Made by a program: the position numbers and the translations under genes | Shown here: positions 8,837 to 17,313 of the stretch, one piece after another | Layout of the letters: each line of letters starts with the position of its first letter | How positions within the stretch are numbered: the stretch's first letter is position 1 | Assembly: GCA_019415525.1 (NCBI GenBank) | Contig: DXZA01000057.1 | Span: forward strand, 124,001 to 188,000 | Direction of reading: 5' to 3' | From: Tyzzerella sp. | Lineage (GTDB): Bacteria > Bacillota > Clostridia > Lachnospirales > Anaerotignaceae | Length of the DNA stretch: 64,000 bases | The notes under the pieces: model-generated | Databases searched by the model: none | What the model saw: only the letters and a program-made list of their open reading frames with translations | What the model was told of the DNA's origin: nothing

Positions 8837-10006
8837 ATGAAAAAAATAGGATTATTACCACGCTTAGTAATAGCAATTATCCTTGGTATAGTATTTGGTT
8901 CATTTATGCCTGCGTGGTTTATAAGAATTTTTGCAACTTTCAATGGAATTTTTGGGAATTTCTTAAACTTTGCAATTCCACTTATTATTATTGGATTTGT
9001 CGTTCCAGGTATTGGTGACCTTGGTAAGGGTGCAGGAAAAATACTTGCACTTACAGCAGGTATAGCTTATATCTCAACAGTTTTTGCAGGTTCTCTTGCT
9101 TATTTTGTTGATATAACAATTTTCCCAACTTTCCTTAAAGAGGGTGCTCTTGTAATGGATGCTACAAATCCTGAAAATCAGCTCCTTGCAAGTTATATAA
9201 CAATAGAAATGCCACCTATTATGGAAGTTATGACAGCACTTATATTCTCATTCCTTATGGGACTTGGTATAGCCGCAATTAAAGGAACTGTTATCAAAAA
9301 TGCATTTAATGAACTTCAGGAAATTATTTCTAAATTAATTTCAAATGTTATTATTCCATTACTTCCATTCCATGTTTGTGGTATTTTTTCAAACATGACA
9401 AAAGCAGGTACAGTATTCCAAATATTAAGTGTATTTGCAAGAGTATTTGTAATAATAATTGCACTTCATATAATAGTAATTGTAATTCAGTATACAGTAG
9501 CAGGTGTTTCTTCAGGTAAAAATCCATTTAAGCTTATAAGAAGAATGCTTCCAGCATATATGACAGCTATCGGAACACAGTCTTCAGCAGCTACAATTCC
9601 TGTAACACTTGAACAGACAAAAAATAATGGTGTCAGAGAACAAGTTGCAGACTTTGTTGTACCTCTTTGTGCTACAATACATCTTTCAGGTTCAACAATA
9701 ACTCTTACAAGCTGTGCTATTGCAATTATGATGATGAATGGTATGGATTATAGCTTTGCTAATATTTTCCCATTTATACTTATGCTTGGTGTAACAATGG
9801 TTGCAGCTCCTGGTGTTCCTGGTGGTGCTGTTATGGCAGCTTTAGGAATTCTTCAGTCAATGCTTGGATTTGATGAAACTCTTACAGCTCTTATGATTGC
9901 ACTTTATCTTGCACAAGATAGCTTTGGAACTGCTTGTAATGTAACAGGTGATGGTGCTATTGCTATATTTGTTGATAAGATTACATCAGGTTGGAATAAT
10001 AAGTAA
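8837..10006 (+). CDS. Dicarboxylate/amino acid:cation symporter (DAACS family), possibly serine/threonine
   Basis: The 389-residue integral membrane protein has about eight to ten hydrophobic segments and the family's re-entrant hairpin signatures: a Ser-rich QSSAATIPVTLEQ loop (HP1) and a late APGVPGGAVMAALG segment (HP2), with DSFGTACNVTGDGA matching the conserved D..x..N motif of the last helix that binds substrate and Na+. The family imports dicarboxylic or small amino acids with Na+ or H+. The N-terminus (LLPRLVIAIILGIVFG) is close to SstT-like and Clostridial DAACS members. AGGAGG precedes the ATG. It is a single-gene transcript behind an unusual leader. Exact substrate cannot be given. 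Confidence 0.88.
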   Translation: MKKIGLLPRLVIAIILGIVFGSFMPAWFIRIFATFNGIFGNFLNFAIPLIIIGFVVPGIGDLGKGAGKILALTAGIAYISTVFAGSLAYFVDITIFPTFLKEGALVMDATNPENQLLASYITIEMPPIMEVMTALIFSFLMGLGIAAIKGTVIKNAFNELQEIISKLISNVIIPLLPFHVCGIFSNMTKAGTVFQILSVFARVFVIIIALHIIVIVIQYTVAGVSSGKNPFKLIRRMLPAYMTAIGTQSSAATIPVTLEQTKNNGVREQVADFVVPLCATIHLSGSTITLTSCAIAIMMMNGMDYSFANIFPFILMLGVTMVAAPGVPGGAVMAALGILQSMLGFDETLTALMIALYLAQDSFGTACNVTGDGAIAIFVDKITSGWNNK

Positions 10007-10011
10007 TTTTT

Positions 10012-10040
10012 AATAAGCCGTTTTTTAACGGCTTATTTTA
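10012..10040 (+). terminator. Rho-independent terminator after symporter gene
   Basis: Perfect 11-bp stem AATAAGCCGTT (10012-10022) / AACGGCTTATT (10027-10037) with a TTTT loop and T tail. Confidence 0.92.
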
Positions 10041-10113
10041 TTGTTCTTTTCATATATAATTTTTTATTATATAATGTTAATGTAGTAATTGTAATTTAGA
10101 AGGGAGAATTGGT

Positions 10114-10671
10114 ATGGGAAAGAAAGCATTTCTTTTTTTAGCTGATGGATTTGAAGAAGTTGAGGCAATTACACCTATTGACCTTTTAAGACGTGCAGGT
10201 ATTGAATGTATTACTGTTTCAATATCAGATAAGCTTGAGGTTACAGGTTCTCATGGTATAACATTAAAGGCAGATTGTATTTTTGATGAAAAAGAATGTA
10301 TACAAGGAGATGCAATAATACTTCCTGGAGGCATGCCAGGAACGATAAATCTTTCTAAGCATTATGGTTTAAAAAATGTTATAATAGATTATGATAAAAA
10401 AAAGAAGACTATAGCCGCTATTTGTGCTGCTCCTACAATACTTGGTGAAATGGGGCTTCTTGAAGGTTATAAATCAACATGTTATCCTGGCTTTGAAGAA
10501 AAGCTTTTTGACTCAGATGTTTTATTTGAGCAATTTGTTGAAGATGGACATTTTATTACATCTAGAGGAGTTGGTACTGCCATTCCTTTTGCCCTTAAAA
10601 TAATAGAAATACTTGAGGGTAAAGATAAAATGAATGATATTAAAAATCAGATAGTTTTTAATTTAGACTGA
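10114..10671 (+). CDS. DJ-1/PfpI family protein (YajL/ThiJ-like)
   Basis: The 185-residue cytosolic protein has the DJ-1 fold markers: FLADGFEEVEAITPIDLLRRAG at the N-terminus with the conserved Glu15, the oxyanion motif PGGMPG (71-76), and the nucleophile elbow AAICAAP with Cys104. DJ-1 relatives have been given roles as redox-sensing chaperones, glyoxalase III or deglycases; the sequence does not decide which. The ATG follows AGAAGGGA. It stands alone between two terminators, upstream of a DUF6648-like gene, so context adds nothing. Confidence 0.9.
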   Translation: MGKKAFLFLADGFEEVEAITPIDLLRRAGIECITVSISDKLEVTGSHGITLKADCIFDEKECIQGDAIILPGGMPGTINLSKHYGLKNVIIDYDKKKKTIAAICAAPTILGEMGLLEGYKSTCYPGFEEKLFDSDVLFEQFVEDGHFITSRGVGTAIPFALKIIEILEGKDKMNDIKNQIVFNLD

Positions 10672-10676
10672 TATAT

Positions 10677-10705
10677 AAAAGGTGGCAGATTTACTGCTAC
10701 CTTTT
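10677..10705 (+). terminator. Rho-independent terminator
   Basis: AAAAGGTGGCAG (10677-10688), 5-base loop, CTGCTACCTTTT (10694-10705): 12-bp stem with one G-T pair. The tract after it is AT-rich rather than a pure T run. Confidence 0.8.
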
Positions 10706-10749
10706 ATAATTTACTGTATTTAATATATAGATAGGTTGGTGGATTTTAT

Positions 10750-11271
10750 ATGAATCAAATACAGAAATACTTTAAATACAGACAAAGTCTTATTGACCAA
10801 TATAAAAAAGGTGATATGACAAAAAGAGAATATTTACAGATGAATTATGATGCTGTTATGAATAATGGCATAAATCCTTTTAAAAATATTGATACAGTTG
10901 AAAAAGCCTTGTATAACTATCAGTATTATAATGCACTTGCAAAACAGATGAAATCTATAAGTACTGAAAATGGTATGGATTATGAAATAAAAAATGATTA
11001 TAGAGAAAAATCAGATTATTATTATTATAAAAAAGATAAAGCCACTATGAAAGTATTAAAAATGCTTGATTATAGAAATGTCGAATCATATTTTGTAAAA
11101 GTGCGTTCAAAATATCTTAAAGGTAAGCTTTTTGAAATTGTAATACCTGAATATAATGTTATATTACATTCTACAAATACTATTATACTTAATAGTTTAA
11201 GAGAAGAGGGTGTTTTTACAGAAGGAAGTAGAGTATCTCTTATAGATGAGTATATTAATCATAGATATTGA
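10750..11271 (+). CDS. DUF6648-like protein, function unknown
   Basis: The 173-residue soluble protein is Lys/Tyr-rich (a YYYYKK run near residue 95) and predicted alpha/beta with no signal peptide. The N-terminus 'KYFKYRQSLIDQYKKGDMTKREYLQMNY' and the C-terminal basic 'YFVKVRSKYLKGKLFEIVIP' stretch fit my memory of the DUF6648 family of Clostridia; no function is known. GGTTGGTGG upstream of the ATG serves as the ribosome-binding site. The CYTH gene starts 13 bases after its stop, so the two are likely co-transcribed. Family name is tentative. Confidence 0.55.
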   Translation: MNQIQKYFKYRQSLIDQYKKGDMTKREYLQMNYDAVMNNGINPFKNIDTVEKALYNYQYYNALAKQMKSISTENGMDYEIKNDYREKSDYYYYKKDKATMKVLKMLDYRNVESYFVKVRSKYLKGKLFEIVIPEYNVILHSTNTIILNSLREEGVFTEGSRVSLIDEYINHRY

Positions 11272-11284
11272 GGAGGAGTTATTT

Positions 11285-11740
11285 GTGGAGATAGAAAGAA
11301 AATTTCTTGTAAAAGAATGTCCTAAAAATATTCAAGAATATGAATGTATATCAATGGAACAAACATATATATCAACAAATCCCACAATACGTTTAAGAAG
11401 AGAAAATGATAAATTTATACTAACAGTAAAGGGAAGTGGACTTATTTCTCGAGAGGAATTTGAACTTGAAATAACAAAAGAACAATATGATAATTTGTTA
11501 TTAAAAAGAGAAACACCATTTGTTAAAAAGAAAAGATATAAAATACCATTAGAAAATAATCTTGTTGCAGAACTTGATATATATTTTGGAGAATTAGAAG
11601 GTCTTATGACTGTTGAAGTAGAATTTTTGACAGAAAATGAAGCATTGGATTTTATTCCTCCAAAATGGTTTGGTGAAGACGTGACAATGGATAAAAGATA
11701 TAAGAATACTAATTTATCTATATATGGAATACCAAAATAA
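11285..11740 (+). CDS. CYTH domain phosphatase/cyclase-like protein
   Basis: CYTH proteins bind triphosphates in an eight-stranded tunnel with divalent metal; bacterial members hydrolyse inorganic tripolyphosphate or, rarely, act as class IV adenylate cyclase. The 151-residue product starts with the ExExK signature (EIERK, residues 2-6), then TIRLRRENDKFILTVKG and a late ELDIYFGELEGLMTVEVEF, the paired acidic strands that coordinate metal. The start is a GTG at 11285 spaced 6 bases after AGGAGGAG; longer frames starting at 11246 would overlap the previous gene and lack a site. A single-domain CYTH without CHAD most probably is a tripolyphosphatase. Confidence 0.85.
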   Translation: MEIERKFLVKECPKNIQEYECISMEQTYISTNPTIRLRRENDKFILTVKGSGLISREEFELEITKEQYDNLLLKRETPFVKKKRYKIPLENNLVAELDIYFGELEGLMTVEVEFLTENEALDFIPPKWFGEDVTMDKRYKNTNLSIYGIPK

Positions 11741-11741
11741 G

Positions 11742-11764
11742 AGCCTTATAAAAGGCTTTTTTTA
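11742..11764 (+). terminator. Rho-independent terminator after CYTH gene
   Basis: AGCCTT (11742-11747), ATAA, AAGGCT (11752-11757), then seven T. The following 250 bases to spo0A are extremely AT-rich and hold no gene; no promoter could be assigned with confidence. Confidence 0.85.
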
Positions 11765-12012
11765 TGTCATAAAATAAATCTTACAAATTATTCCAATTTA
11801 TTATAATAAACTATATTTTATAAGCTATAAAATACATATAAATTGTAAAAATTTGTAAAATAATAAAAAAACATATGTATTTATAGTATTTTTATTATAT
11901 TGCAAAAGGGATTTTTATAATTTATAATAATTTTTGTAGTAAATATTTTCCATTTTTTACAATATAGATGTAAAATATTGTTTTGTATAATATATAAATT
12001 GGAGGGGTAATT

Positions 12013-12801
12013 TTGAATAATGGAAAAATAAAAATTCTTTTAGCAGATGATAATAAAGATTTTTGTGATATTGTGAGTAATTATATTAATAAGCAAGATG
12101 ATATGGAAATTTGTAAAGCAGTTTATGATGGAATAGATGCTTATAATAAAATACAGGAATTACGACCTAATGTAGCTATTATTGATGGTATTATGCCTCG
12201 TCTTGATGGTCTTGGTGTTTTGGAAAAACTTCAAAATCAAGGTGGTAATATGCCTATATGTATTATTATTTCAGCTATAAGTCAAGAAAAAATTACACAA
12301 AGAGCTATTGAACTTGGTGCTGCCTATTATATTGTAAAACCATTTGATATGGAGTCACTTTGTAGAAGAATACGTCAGTTAGTAAGTGAAAAACCTGTTA
12401 TAAAAACATCAACATATAATACTGTAAAAATTACAGGAAATACACAATATGATTTGGAAACAAAAGTAACAAATATTTTACATGAAATAGGTGTACCAGC
12501 ACATATAAGAGGATATCATTATATGAGAGAAGCTATAATAATGAGTGTAAATGATATGGACGTACTTAATTATATTACAAAAGAACTTTATCCTTCAATA
12601 GCTAAAAAATGCAACACAACACCTTCACGTGTTGAACGTGCTATTCGTCATGCTATAGAAGTTGCTTGGAATAGAGGTAAAATAGATGCTATAGATGCAC
12701 TTTTTGGATATACAGTTGATAATCATAAAGGTAAACCTACAAATAGTGAGTTTATAGCACTTATAGCGGACATGTTAAGACTTGAACAAAAGGCTGTTTA
12801 A
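12013..12801 (+). CDS. spo0A: Stage 0 sporulation protein A (first copy)
   Basis: Spo0A is the master response regulator of sporulation. The 262-residue product has a receiver domain with the acidic pair Asp12-Asp13, phospho-acceptor Asp58 ([11 protein letters not shown]) and the conserved Lys of VKPFD, and a C-terminal DNA-binding domain with the signature [15 protein letters not shown] and the sigma-A contact region FGYTV followed by [13 protein letters not shown]. These match the canonical family over the whole length, so this is the likely functional Spo0A. The start is a TTG five bases after GGAGGGG. The usual spoIVB partner is not adjacent here; it is 19 kb away, near the second spo0A. 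No 0A box was obvious in its own upstream region. Confidence 0.96.
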   Translation: MNNGKIKILLADDNKDFCDIVSNYINKQDDMEICKAVYDGIDAYNKIQELRPNVAIIDGIMPRLDGLGVLEKLQNQGGNMPICIIISAISQEKITQRAIELGAAYYIVKPFDMESLCRRIRQLVSEKPVIKTSTYNTVKITGNTQYDLETKVTNILHEIGVPAHIRGYHYMREAIIMSVNDMDVLNYITKELYPSIAKKCNTTPSRVERAIRHAIEVAWNRGKIDAIDALFGYTVDNHKGKPTNSEFIALIADMLRLEQKAV

Positions 12802-12849
12802 TTTTGAATTTTTAAGTGATATATACTAATAAATAGTGTTGGGGAGTTA

Positions 12850-12883
12850 ATATATAGAAAGACTATATATATCAGACTATATA
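12850..12883. repeat. Small hairpin and direct repeat between spo0A and the PspC gene
   Basis: ATATATAG (12850-12857) / CTATATAT (12863-12870) can form a short hairpin, and GACTATATA occurs twice (12861-12869 and 12875-12883), 14 bases apart. No clear terminator follows spo0A, so this may serve as a weak one or as a binding site. Confidence 0.3.
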
Positions 12884-12936
12884 ATTATTAAAATCGTAAC
12901 TATTTAATATATTAAAATAATTTTAGGGTGATGTAT

Positions 12937-13122
12937 ATGAACAAAAAATTATGTCTTTCTGAAAACAAAATAATAGGTGGAGTTTGTGGGGGAATAGCAG
13001 AATATTTTGACTTTGACCCATCTTTAGTAAGAATAGCATGGGTGTTATTAACTTTTTTGTTAGAATTTATAATGATAGCAATATATGTAGCCTGTTGGGC
13101 TATTTTTCCTTCAAAAAAATAA
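12937..13122 (+). CDS. PspC domain membrane protein
   Basis: The 61-residue protein begins KKLCLSENKIIGGVCGGIAEYF, the PspC hallmark (GGVCGGIAEYFD.DP..VR), followed by one long hydrophobic segment (residues about 36-57). PspC proteins are small membrane proteins linked to envelope stress; stand-alone short forms are common in Firmicutes and have no settled role. Of three clustered starts (GTG 12928, ATG 12931, ATG 12937) the last is best spaced from AGGGTG. It converges on the DUF4364 gene and shares its terminator. Confidence 0.9.
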   Translation: MNKKLCLSENKIIGGVCGGIAEYFDFDPSLVRIAWVLLTFLLEFIMIAIYVACWAIFPSKK

Positions 13123-13148
13123 AGTAACGGATATTAATCCGTTACTTT
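13121..13148. terminator. Bidirectional terminator between PspC and DUF4364 genes
   Basis: AAAGTAACGGA (13121-13131) / TCCGTTACTTT (13138-13148), 6-base loop; T-rich on both strands. It overlaps the last codons of both convergent genes. Confidence 0.9.
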
Positions 13149-13738
13149 TTTATAGCTTTTTCGAAATCAACTGTTTCAGGAAGAGTAATTTGTTTTGCAG
13201 GTACTTCTTTGTTCGAAATCATAGATGTGAATATAGAACCATACAAATTATTTACATTCTTTTTCCAGTTTGCACACATTAATCTTGCTTGTTCTTTTGA
13301 TGGTACAGAAACGCTTATTTCCATAAGACAAGCACCTTCACTGTCATATATACCGCATTTAACACTATATTCATTATTAAGCTCAAGAAAATAATTAGCT
13401 GTAACTTCATATTCTGCTTTTATTCTTTTGCCGTTTTCATGAACATACGCTATTATATCATTTTTTGCAGCAGGAGAAATATGTTTTATAAATATACTTA
13501 ATACTTCTGTACCTTCATCGGTAAGAGAATATCTTGTTGTATTATTTTCTTTTTGCTGGTCAAGAAATCCCGATTCAACAAGCTCCGAAAGATACTGCTG
13601 TGCATTAAAATAATTTATGTAGTTTTTTTCAAGAAGAAACTGGCATATTTCACTATTTGAAAGTGCGATACCCATTTTTTCAACAAGATAAAGTATTATA
13701 AGCTTATCTTCTGCAAGTCTTCGCAGCTTATTAGACAT
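13142..13738 (-). CDS. DUF4364 family winged-helix protein
   Basis: This 198-residue protein opens with LRRLAEDKLIILYLVEKMGIALSNSEI, then a recognition-helix-like 'FNAQQYLSELVESGFLD' and wing 'NTTRYSLTDEGTEVL', as in PadR/winged helix folds. The rest is a mixed alpha/beta domain. It matches DUF4364, a Clostridia-specific family of presumed DNA-binding proteins with unknown targets. The ATG has only a weak upstream site (GGGAGTG). It is followed in the same direction by nothing; its gene is about 70 bases from the radical SAM gene upstream. Confidence 0.82.
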   Translation of the reverse strand: MSNKLRRLAEDKLIILYLVEKMGIALSNSEICQFLLEKNYINYFNAQQYLSELVESGFLDQQKENNTTRYSLTDEGTEVLSIFIKHISPAAKNDIIAYVHENGKRIKAEYEVTANYFLELNNEYSVKCGIYDSEGACLMEISVSVPSKEQARLMCANWKKNVNNLYGSIFTSMISNKEVPAKQITLPETVDFEKAIKK

Positions 13739-13808
13739 TTTTAAACACTCCCGATTACATAAAAATACAATATAGTTATATTATTATATAATATTTTTTT
13801 AACATAGA

Positions 13809-14735
13809 CTATATATTTTTTAAATTTTTTCCTTGAAAAGAATGTTTTTCACGCATTTTTTTATGGATTAAGTTAAGAGTTCCTCTTTTATCAAGACTCC
13901 ATAAAGGCTCAATAAGATTTTTGCGACTTCCATCACCTGTTAGTCTATGAATAACAATATTTTCAGGTATATTTTCAATAGCTTCAATTACTATATCTAT
14001 ATATTCATCTTTATCAAGTATATGAAATTTATTATTTTTATAATACTCATATAATTTTGAGTCAGAAAGAATATGAAGAAGTTGAAGTTTTATTCCATCA
14101 ATATTAAATGAACATACATATTTCACTGTATTCAACATATCTTCTTTTGTTTCATTGGGAAGCCCCATAATTGTATGTACAACAACTTTTATATTACGTT
14201 TTTTAAGTTCTTTTACAGCATTTTCGAATACAATGTTGTCATAGCATCTGTTTATAAATTTAGCTGAATTTTCATTTGAAGTCTGAAAACCTAATTCAAC
14301 CCATAAATATGTTTTTTTATTTATTTCTGAAAGAAGCTCTAAAACATCAAAAGGTAAACAATCTGGTCTAGTAGCTATTGCTATACCACATATATCTTTA
14401 CATTCAAGTGCTTCATAGTATTTTTTTCTAAGTTCATCTATTGGAGCATATGTATTTGTATATGATTGAAAATAAGCAATATAATCAGTATCTTTCCATT
14501 TTTTTGATGTTTGTTTTTTACCATTTTCTATTTGTTCTTTTATTGAAAGACTTCTATTTTCTGCAAAATCTCCAGAACCCTTTGAACTACAAAATATACA
14601 GCCACCATATCCTGCACTTCCATCTCTATTTGGACAGGTAAAACCTCCATCTATTGAAATTTTTGCAATTTTTTTACCAAATTCTTTTTTTAGTTCATAG
14701 TTTAATGAATTATAAGGTTTATCTCCCCAAAGCAT
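13809..14735 (-). CDS. TIGR01212 family radical SAM protein (YtqA-like)
   Basis: A 308-residue radical S-adenosylmethionine protein: the 4Fe-4S cluster cysteines appear as C34-x11-C46-x2-C49 in FTCPNRDGSAGYGGCIFC, the exact TIGR01212 layout rather than the plain CxxxCxxC. Further family features are FQSYTNTYAP, GIAIATRPDC, and ELGFQTSN, ending with a GDGSRKNLIEPLWS segment. The biochemical role of the family is not established; Elp3-like architecture suggests modification of RNA or small molecules. The ATG is preceded by AAGGGGG. It may be co-transcribed with the upstream orphan gene (35-base gap). Confidence 0.9.
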   Translation of the reverse strand: MLWGDKPYNSLNYELKKEFGKKIAKISIDGGFTCPNRDGSAGYGGCIFCSSKGSGDFAENRSLSIKEQIENGKKQTSKKWKDTDYIAYFQSYTNTYAPIDELRKKYYEALECKDICGIAIATRPDCLPFDVLELLSEINKKTYLWVELGFQTSNENSAKFINRCYDNIVFENAVKELKKRNIKVVVHTIMGLPNETKEDMLNTVKYVCSFNIDGIKLQLLHILSDSKLYEYYKNNKFHILDKDEYIDIVIEAIENIPENIVIHRLTGDGSRKNLIEPLWSLDKRGTLNLIHKKMREKHSFQGKNLKNI

Positions 14736-14770
14736 TAATATACCCCCTTGACAATAAAAAATATTATATT

Positions 14771-15196
14771 CTAAATTCTTTTTAAAATAAAGTCAAAATT
14801 ATAATTTTCTTCTTTTATTTTTTTGCATAGTTCAGTAAGATTTTTCCATTGTATATCAGATTTTATAAGTCTTATTTCTTTCAAAAATTCAGCTTTACAC
14901 TCATCATTTAGCCTATTTAAATTTAATTGGGCTTCTTCTTCAGATTTACTGTTAACTGAAGATATGAAAAGTTCATGAGTTTTATCTGTAATAGTAAGTG
15001 GAATATAATCTTCTATTTTTTCCATAAGTTTTTCAAGTGTAGTATTACCTAATTTTTGATTTTTCATATAGGAATAAAATGAATATTCATTCATAAATAT
15101 AACATTTGATATATTTTTATAAGGATAGTCTAATAAAAACTCCCTTATATTGGCAAGAATGTATTCAATTCCTTGATTTGATGGGATTTTTTCCAT
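14771..15196 (-). CDS. Orphan soluble protein
   Basis: A 141-residue protein I do not recognise: mostly alpha-helical, acidic/lysine-rich, with a predicted helix-rich C-terminus ('KEIRLIKSDIQWKNLTELCKKIKEENYNF'). The ATG at 15196 is chosen because AGGAGG (15205-15210 on the other strand) is perfectly spaced; a longer frame upstream is unlikely to be translated. It lies just upstream of the radical SAM gene in the same direction. No motif suggests a role. Confidence 0.7.
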   Translation of the reverse strand: MEKIPSNQGIEYILANIREFLLDYPYKNISNVIFMNEYSFYSYMKNQKLGNTTLEKLMEKIEDYIPLTITDKTHELFISSVNSKSEEEAQLNLNRLNDECKAEFLKEIRLIKSDIQWKNLTELCKKIKEENYNFDFILKRI

Positions 15197-15313
15197 ATAA
15201 AAAACCTCCTTGTATATGTAATATATACGTAAAAAAAATAAATACACTCTGTAATAGGTGGAAATTTGTTCGCTGTATAAGGTACATTTATAGAAAGTAT
15301 AAGACACTTTCTA

Positions 15314-15343
15314 TTGAATATTTTTATACTTTAGTACTATAAT
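15314..15343 (+). promoter_or_regulatory. Sigma-A promoter of gdhA
   Basis: TTGAAT (15314-15319), 18-base spacer, TATAAT (15338-15343). The 5' leader of about 72 bases ends in AACGGGGGAAG before the ATG. Confidence 0.6.
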
Positions 15344-15406
15344 ATACATATAATAAATTTAAAAATAAATTTAATTTATTATATAACTCTTAATTAAAAT
15401 TAATAG

Positions 15407-16753
<1,347 letters not shown>

Positions 16754-16782
16754 TTCAATATATATTTTTACAAAAGAAAAAC

Positions 16783-16810
16783 AAAGACCTCTTTTTAAAG
16801 AGGTCTTTTT
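16783..16810 (+). terminator. Rho-independent terminator after gdhA
   Basis: Perfect 12-bp stem AAAGACCTCTTT (16783-16794) / AAAGAGGTCTTT (16797-16808), a 2-base spacer, T tail. Confidence 0.93.
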
Positions 16811-16817
16811 AAGTTAA

Positions 16818-16846
16818 AAAAATAAGACCTCTAAAAATAGAGGTCT
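16818..16846 (-). terminator. Terminator of the glyoxalase-like gene (minus strand)
   Basis: AGACCTCTA (16825-16833) / TAGAGGTCT (16838-16846), read on the minus strand into a TTATTTTTTT tract. Its core AGACCTCT/AGAGGTCT is the same as the gdhA terminator 40 bases away. Confidence 0.85.
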
Positions 16847-16856
16847 ATATTATTTA

Positions 16857-17225
16857 TTATTTTGCTGGAACTACTTCAATCCAATAGTTATCAGGGTCAT
16901 TTATGAAATATATTCCCATTGATTCATTATTAAAGCATACACAGCCCATTTCTGAATGTTTTTTGAATGCAGCTTCATAGTCATCTGTGACAAATGCAAG
17001 ATGAAATTCGTTTTCTCCAAGATTATAAGGTTCTTTTCTATCTCTAAGCCATGTAAGTTCTAATGAAAAATCGCTTTTTCCATCACCCATATATACAAGT
17101 ATAAAACTTCCGTCAGCTGCTTCTTTTCTTCTTACTTCCTTAAGTCCTAATGCTTCCTCATAAAATTTTATGCTTTTTTCAAGGTCAAGTACATTATAGT
17201 TATAGTGATTAAATTTAAATTCCAT
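16857..17225 (-). CDS. VOC family protein, glyoxalase I-like
   Basis: A 122-residue vicinal-oxygen-chelate protein. The metal ligands expected of glyoxalase I (lactoylglutathione lyase) are in place: His7, Glu56, His75 and Glu117. N-terminal NHYNYNVLDLEKSIKFYEEALGLKE and the PDNYWIEVVP tail fit the GloA group. It would convert the methylglyoxal hemithioacetal, although the thiol used by Clostridia is uncertain. The ATG follows GGGGAGGT. It converges on gdhA and its terminator is a near copy of that of gdhA. Confidence 0.88.
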   Translation of the reverse strand: MEFKFNHYNYNVLDLEKSIKFYEEALGLKEVRRKEAADGSFILVYMGDGKSDFSLELTWLRDRKEPYNLGENEFHLAFVTDDYEAAFKKHSEMGCVCFNNESMGIYFINDPDNYWIEVVPAK

Positions 17226-17313
17226 TTTTGTTACCTCCCCATTTTTTAAATGATATATTATATTATAAACATTATAACATCAAAAAATATAATTATAATA
17301 TAAGTTTTTATAA

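Noticed and set aside
11765..12012. Sigma-H promoter or 0A box in front of the first spo0A
   Set aside because: GGGATTT and TTTGTAAAA show partial likeness only; neither spacing nor bases are good enough in such AT-rich DNA.
15197..15307. Longer N-terminus for the orphan minus-strand gene
   Set aside because: The extra residues are aromatic and hydrophobic without a ribosome-binding site, whereas the ATG at 15196 has a perfect AGGAGG.
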